Assembly: GCA_030824495.1 (NCBI GenBank)
Contig: JAVBXP010000029.1
Coordinates: forward strand, 62,001 to 126,000
Length of the DNA: 64,000 nucleotides
From: a bacterium
Lineage (GTDB): Bacteria > Pseudomonadota > Alphaproteobacteria > Caulobacterales > Caulobacteraceae
Reading direction: 5' to 3'
Below, piece by piece: positions 61,283 through 64,000 of the stretch. Both the position numbers and the translations under genes were made by a program. The notes under the pieces are model-generated. The model saw only the letters and a program-made list of their open reading frames with translations. It was not told where the DNA came from and ran no database searches. Every line of letters begins with the position of its first letter. The first letter of the stretch is position 1.

Positions 61283-62755
61283 CTACTTCTTCTTGAAGAG
61301 GCCGGAGAGCAACGAAGACTTCTGCGCCGCCGGCGGCTCGCGCCTGGCGATCTGCTGAGCCAGATGGTCGATGCCCTCGGCGGATCGCGACTTGGGGCTC
61401 ACCTCGCTCAGCATCTGGCCGTTGTTGGCCGCCTGGCCGAACAGCTTCGGATCGAACGGCAGGCACAGGGCCGGGGTCAGGCCCAGCGCCTCGCCGAAAT
61501 CCTTGACGGGGATTTCCGGACGGCCCGGAACGCCGACCTGGTTGAGCACCAGGCGTGGTGGGGCGTCATTGGGCCGCGCGCGGCGCACCAGGTCGATCAC
61601 GTTCTTGGCGTTGCGCAGCGAGGCCAGGTCCGGCGTGGCGACAATCACGAGATCGTCGGACGACAGCAGGATCTTGCGCTTCCAGGCCGTCCAGACGTGC
61701 GGCAGGTCGAGGACCACGAACGGGGCGGCGGCGCGGATCTTCTGAGTGACCTCTTCGAACGCCTCGGCGGAGATGTCGTAGTCGCCATCCAGGCTGGCGG
61801 GCGCGGCGAACAGCGACAGCCGCTCGGTGCAACGCGCCATCATGCGATCCATCAGCACTGGGTCGAGCCGGTCGGGCTGCGACAGCGCATCGACCACGCC
61901 TTGCAGGGGGTCCTGGTTGAAGTCGAGGCCGGCGGTGCCGAACGGCAGATCGAGATCGACCAACACCGCCCCGGTCTGCAGCCGCTCGGTGATCGAATAG
62001 GCGATGTTGTGGGCGATCGTGGAGGAGCCCGAGCCGCCCTTGGCGCCGCAGAAGGCGATCTGCCGGCCGATGAACGGCGCCGAGGGGTCCGAATAGAGGC
62101 TGGTCACCGCGCGAACCAGCAGCAGCGGATTGAGCGGCGGAACCAAGTACTCCGACACCCCGCGACGCATCAGCTCGCGATAGAGCGCGATGTCGTTGGC
62201 CGATCCAATCACCAAAACCTTTGTGCCGGGGTCGCAGACCTCCGCCAGGCGGTCGAGCAACGAGAGCAGTTGCGGCGCCGGATCGGCGCTCTCGACCATG
62301 ACCAGGGAAGGCGTCGGCTGAGACTGATAGGTTTCCACGGCGGCGGCCAGACCGCCCATGCGGGTTACGACCGTCGCGCGTTCCATGCGGCGGTCGAGCG
62401 CGGCGCGCTCGGCTAGCTCAGCGGTCTCGGAGGCGACGCAGAAGATATGGATGGTGATCCGCGGCACTGGCGTCTCGCCGAAGGCCGCCTCGGCCCCGGC
62501 CAACATGTCGTGGACCGGATGGACTTCCGGGACAGGCAGGGGCGGTAGAGCGACCGCTTCGGGTTCCGCGCCTAAGTCATGCGATAGCGGCGGCCGCGCC
62601 TCCTCACCAGGCAGAGGAGGCAGATCAACGAAGGGATCCTCAAGCGCCGCGGCCGACAGCGGCGTTTCACGCCAAGCGTCGGTCTGCGACACGGAAAAAT
62701 CGTCGTCCGCCTCAAACTCGAGATCGAACGGGTCCTGACCTTGCTGTGGCTTCAT
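61283..62755 (-). CDS. cpaE: Pilus assembly localisation protein CpaE
   Basis: A 490-residue protein: an acidic, Pro-rich N-terminus, an atypical receiver-like domain, and a ParA/MinD-like ATPase beginning QIAFCGAKGGSGSSTIAHNI (deviant Walker A) with AVLVDLDLPFGTAGLDF. CpaE places the pilus machine at the pole. The start at 62755 overlaps the cpaD stop (TAATG); the open frame reaches 62893, but that would overlap cpaD. Confidence 0.93.
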   Translation of the reverse strand: MKPQQGQDPFDLEFEADDDFSVSQTDAWRETPLSAAALEDPFVDLPPLPGEEARPPLSHDLGAEPEAVALPPLPVPEVHPVHDMLAGAEAAFGETPVPRITIHIFCVASETAELAERAALDRRMERATVVTRMGGLAAAVETYQSQPTPSLVMVESADPAPQLLSLLDRLAEVCDPGTKVLVIGSANDIALYRELMRRGVSEYLVPPLNPLLLVRAVTSLYSDPSAPFIGRQIAFCGAKGGSGSSTIAHNIAYSITERLQTGAVLVDLDLPFGTAGLDFNQDPLQGVVDALSQPDRLDPVLMDRMMARCTERLSLFAAPASLDGDYDISAEAFEEVTQKIRAAAPFVVLDLPHVWTAWKRKILLSSDDLVIVATPDLASLRNAKNVIDLVRRARPNDAPPRLVLNQVGVPGRPEIPVKDFGEALGLTPALCLPFDPKLFGQAANNGQMLSEVSPKSRSAEGIDHLAQQIARREPPAAQKSSLLSGLFKKK

Positions 62756-63438
62756 TACTTCACCACCGAAGAGACAGCGCCCGTGGCGTTGTCGTCCTTC
62801 TCCGACGAGGTCAGTTCGCCCTTGCGGTATTTGTCGAGCACGACGGCGCGGCGCTGAGCGTCGGCGGGATCGAGCGTGGTTGGCCGCGCCCAATCAGCAG
62901 GATTGGCCACCTGGGCGGCCATGTTCGCGGTCACCGCGCACCCGAAGTTCGGCTGAACCTCGTTGGTCATCGAATGGGCGATGTTCGTCCAGGTTCGCCC
63001 GCAATCGGGGATCGTCACGGCATAGCGCAGGAAGCCGACCACCAGGGGAGCGGCCGCATCGCCCTTGGCGTCATAGCCAAGCAGACGGATTGCATTGGCC
63101 GGCACGCCCTGTTCGACCAGGAAGGTGCGCGCGTTCTCGCTCGAACGCGACACCGCGCTGGGGTCGGGGCCGCCGACGGGCGCCTGGACAATGATCTCAG
63201 AGCCATCAGCGTCGCGCCATGTGTCGGCGAACGTGGTCAGGGCGCCGGCCTGGTTCGGCGATAGCCCCTGGGCTCGCACCGCTAGTCGAATCTCTTCCGG
63301 CTGGGTGGCGACCTCCGCCTTCCAAAGCTCGGTCGGGGTGCGCGCCATGGAGGCGTGCCCCGCTTGCAACGGCGGCGTCGCGGCGCAGGCAGACAGGCTC
63401 GCGGCCAGCGCCAGGGCGATGAAACGAGGTGTGCTCAT
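62755..63438 (-). CDS. cpaD: Pilus assembly lipoprotein CpaD
   Basis: A 227-residue protein with MSTPRFIALALAASLSACAA, a lipoprotein signal with Cys at the lipobox. The domain includes VGFLRYAVTIPDCGRTW and PNFGCAVTANMAAQVANPAD, the CpaD/Tad family pattern. It is a periplasmic or outer-membrane pilotin-like partner of the CpaC secretin. It overlaps cpaC by 4 nt (ATGA) and cpaE by 1 nt. Confidence 0.92.
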   Translation of the reverse strand: MSTPRFIALALAASLSACAATPPLQAGHASMARTPTELWKAEVATQPEEIRLAVRAQGLSPNQAGALTTFADTWRDADGSEIIVQAPVGGPDPSAVSRSSENARTFLVEQGVPANAIRLLGYDAKGDAAAPLVVGFLRYAVTIPDCGRTWTNIAHSMTNEVQPNFGCAVTANMAAQVANPADWARPTTLDPADAQRRAVVLDKYRKGELTSSEKDDNATGAVSSVVK

Positions 63439-64000
63439 TCGATCACGTAGCCATAGGGCCCTTGGTAACTGCGGCCAGGTTGGGCCGCAGACGTGGCGTT
63501 GTAGGCTCGGGAGAGCGAGCCCAGCAGCAAGGTCGAGGCGTCGTCGGCGACCTGAAGACCATCGACCGGCGTCTGGAGCCGATCAGGCGACGTCGGACCC
63601 ACGATGTAGGGCGTGACGATGATGACCAATTCGCTCTCGCCGGAGAGGTAGTCGCGCGAGCGGAATAGCGAGCCTAGGACCGGCAGGGTGGTCATGCCGG
63701 GCAGGCTGTCGAGGTTCTGCTTGGTCTTTTCCTGCAACAGGCCCGCGATCATCATCGAGCCGCCTGACGGCAGTTCGACCGCGGTTTCAGCGCGTCGCAC
63801 GATCAGGGCGGGAATTGTCAGGGTCGCCGTGGTGCCGGGGGTCGAGAGCGCGAAGGCGCCTTGGCTGGTGAGCTCGGAAACTTCCGTCGAGATTTTCAGG
63901 GCGATCCGGCCCGATGACAGGACGACCGGCGTGAAGCCCAGTCCGACGCCGAACGGCTTGAACTCGATCCCGACGCCGCCGTCCTCGTCCTGAGAAACTG
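63435..64000 (-). CDS. cpaC: Flp pilus secretin CpaC, 3' part
   Basis: The last 188 residues of a secretin; the N-terminal part lies beyond the right edge of the window. The secretin core is clear: FKPFGVGLGFTPVVLSSGRI, VELPSGGSMMIAGLLQE, SLPGMTTLPVLGSLFRSRDY and SELVIIVTPYIVGP. CpaC forms the outer-membrane pore for the pilus. It starts the visible part of the operon. Confidence 0.94.
   Translation of the reverse strand, partial: VSQDEDGGVGIEFKPFGVGLGFTPVVLSSGRIALKISTEVSELTSQGAFALSTPGTTATLTIPALIVRRAETAVELPSGGSMMIAGLLQEKTKQNLDSLPGMTTLPVLGSLFRSRDYLSGESELVIIVTPYIVGPTSPDRLQTPVDGLQVADDASTLLLGSLSRAYNATSAAQPGRSYQGPYGYVIE

Overview
The window is a GC-rich alphaproteobacterial chromosome segment, most likely Caulobacter or a close relative in the Caulobacterales. 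The reasons are a cpaC-cpaD-cpaE-cpaF-tadB-tadC pilus assembly operon, a CpdR-type receiver next to an N-formylglutamate amidohydrolase-like gene, three giant TonB-dependent receptors, cytochrome c beside kdsB-pheA, short REP-like intergenic repeats, and tight packing with many 1-4 nt gene overlaps. I see no prophage, CRISPR array, transposase or plasmid function.

Layout. 1-2007: end of a DUF885 gene and a TetR regulator. 2094-11108: a phosphate-starvation neighbourhood, with a PlcP-like phosphoesterase, a glycolipid-type glycosyltransferase fused to a TetR DNA-binding domain, a hydrolase-OsmC fusion, an OprP/O-like porin with pstS, and phnCDE. Candidate Pho-type sites lie before plcP and the porin. 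11262-15897: an acetyltransferase, a hydrolase, and an osmotic-stress pair (MscS channel plus BCCT transporter). 16080-18929: ornithine decarboxylase with a long structured leader, then a deoxyhypusine-synthase-like gene; together a polyamine route. 18995-27306: acid phosphatase, methyltransferase, a periplasmic molybdoenzyme with its cytochrome b, a thioesterase, a hydrolase, an Ala-rich lipoprotein, mnmC and a DUF6491 lipoprotein. 27360-37530: three tandem TonB-dependent receptors with near-identical signal peptides. 38240-46850: tRNA-Val(GAC), cpdR, small housekeeping and accessory genes, recR, ybaB, dnaX, SRP RNA and nudC. 46860-47204: three REP-like repeats in a row. 47210-54211: kdsB-pheA-barstar-like operon, cytochrome c, an NlpC/P60 plus M17 peptidase pair, and a LytS/LytTR two-component system. 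54574-57775: a PEPxxWA-CTERM protein, a TadD-like TPR protein, and a Crp-like regulator divergent from a TauD-family dioxygenase with two palindromes between them. 57785-64000: the Flp/Tad pilus operon, running off the right edge inside cpaC.

The phosphate genes form one logic: import (porin, PstS, PhnCDE) and sparing of phosphate by replacing phospholipids with glycolipids (PlcP plus glycosyltransferase). The most unusual single object is the TetR-glycosyltransferase fusion, whose start codon sits inside a TetR-like palindrome. All family assignments are by reading translated sequence; no database search was run.
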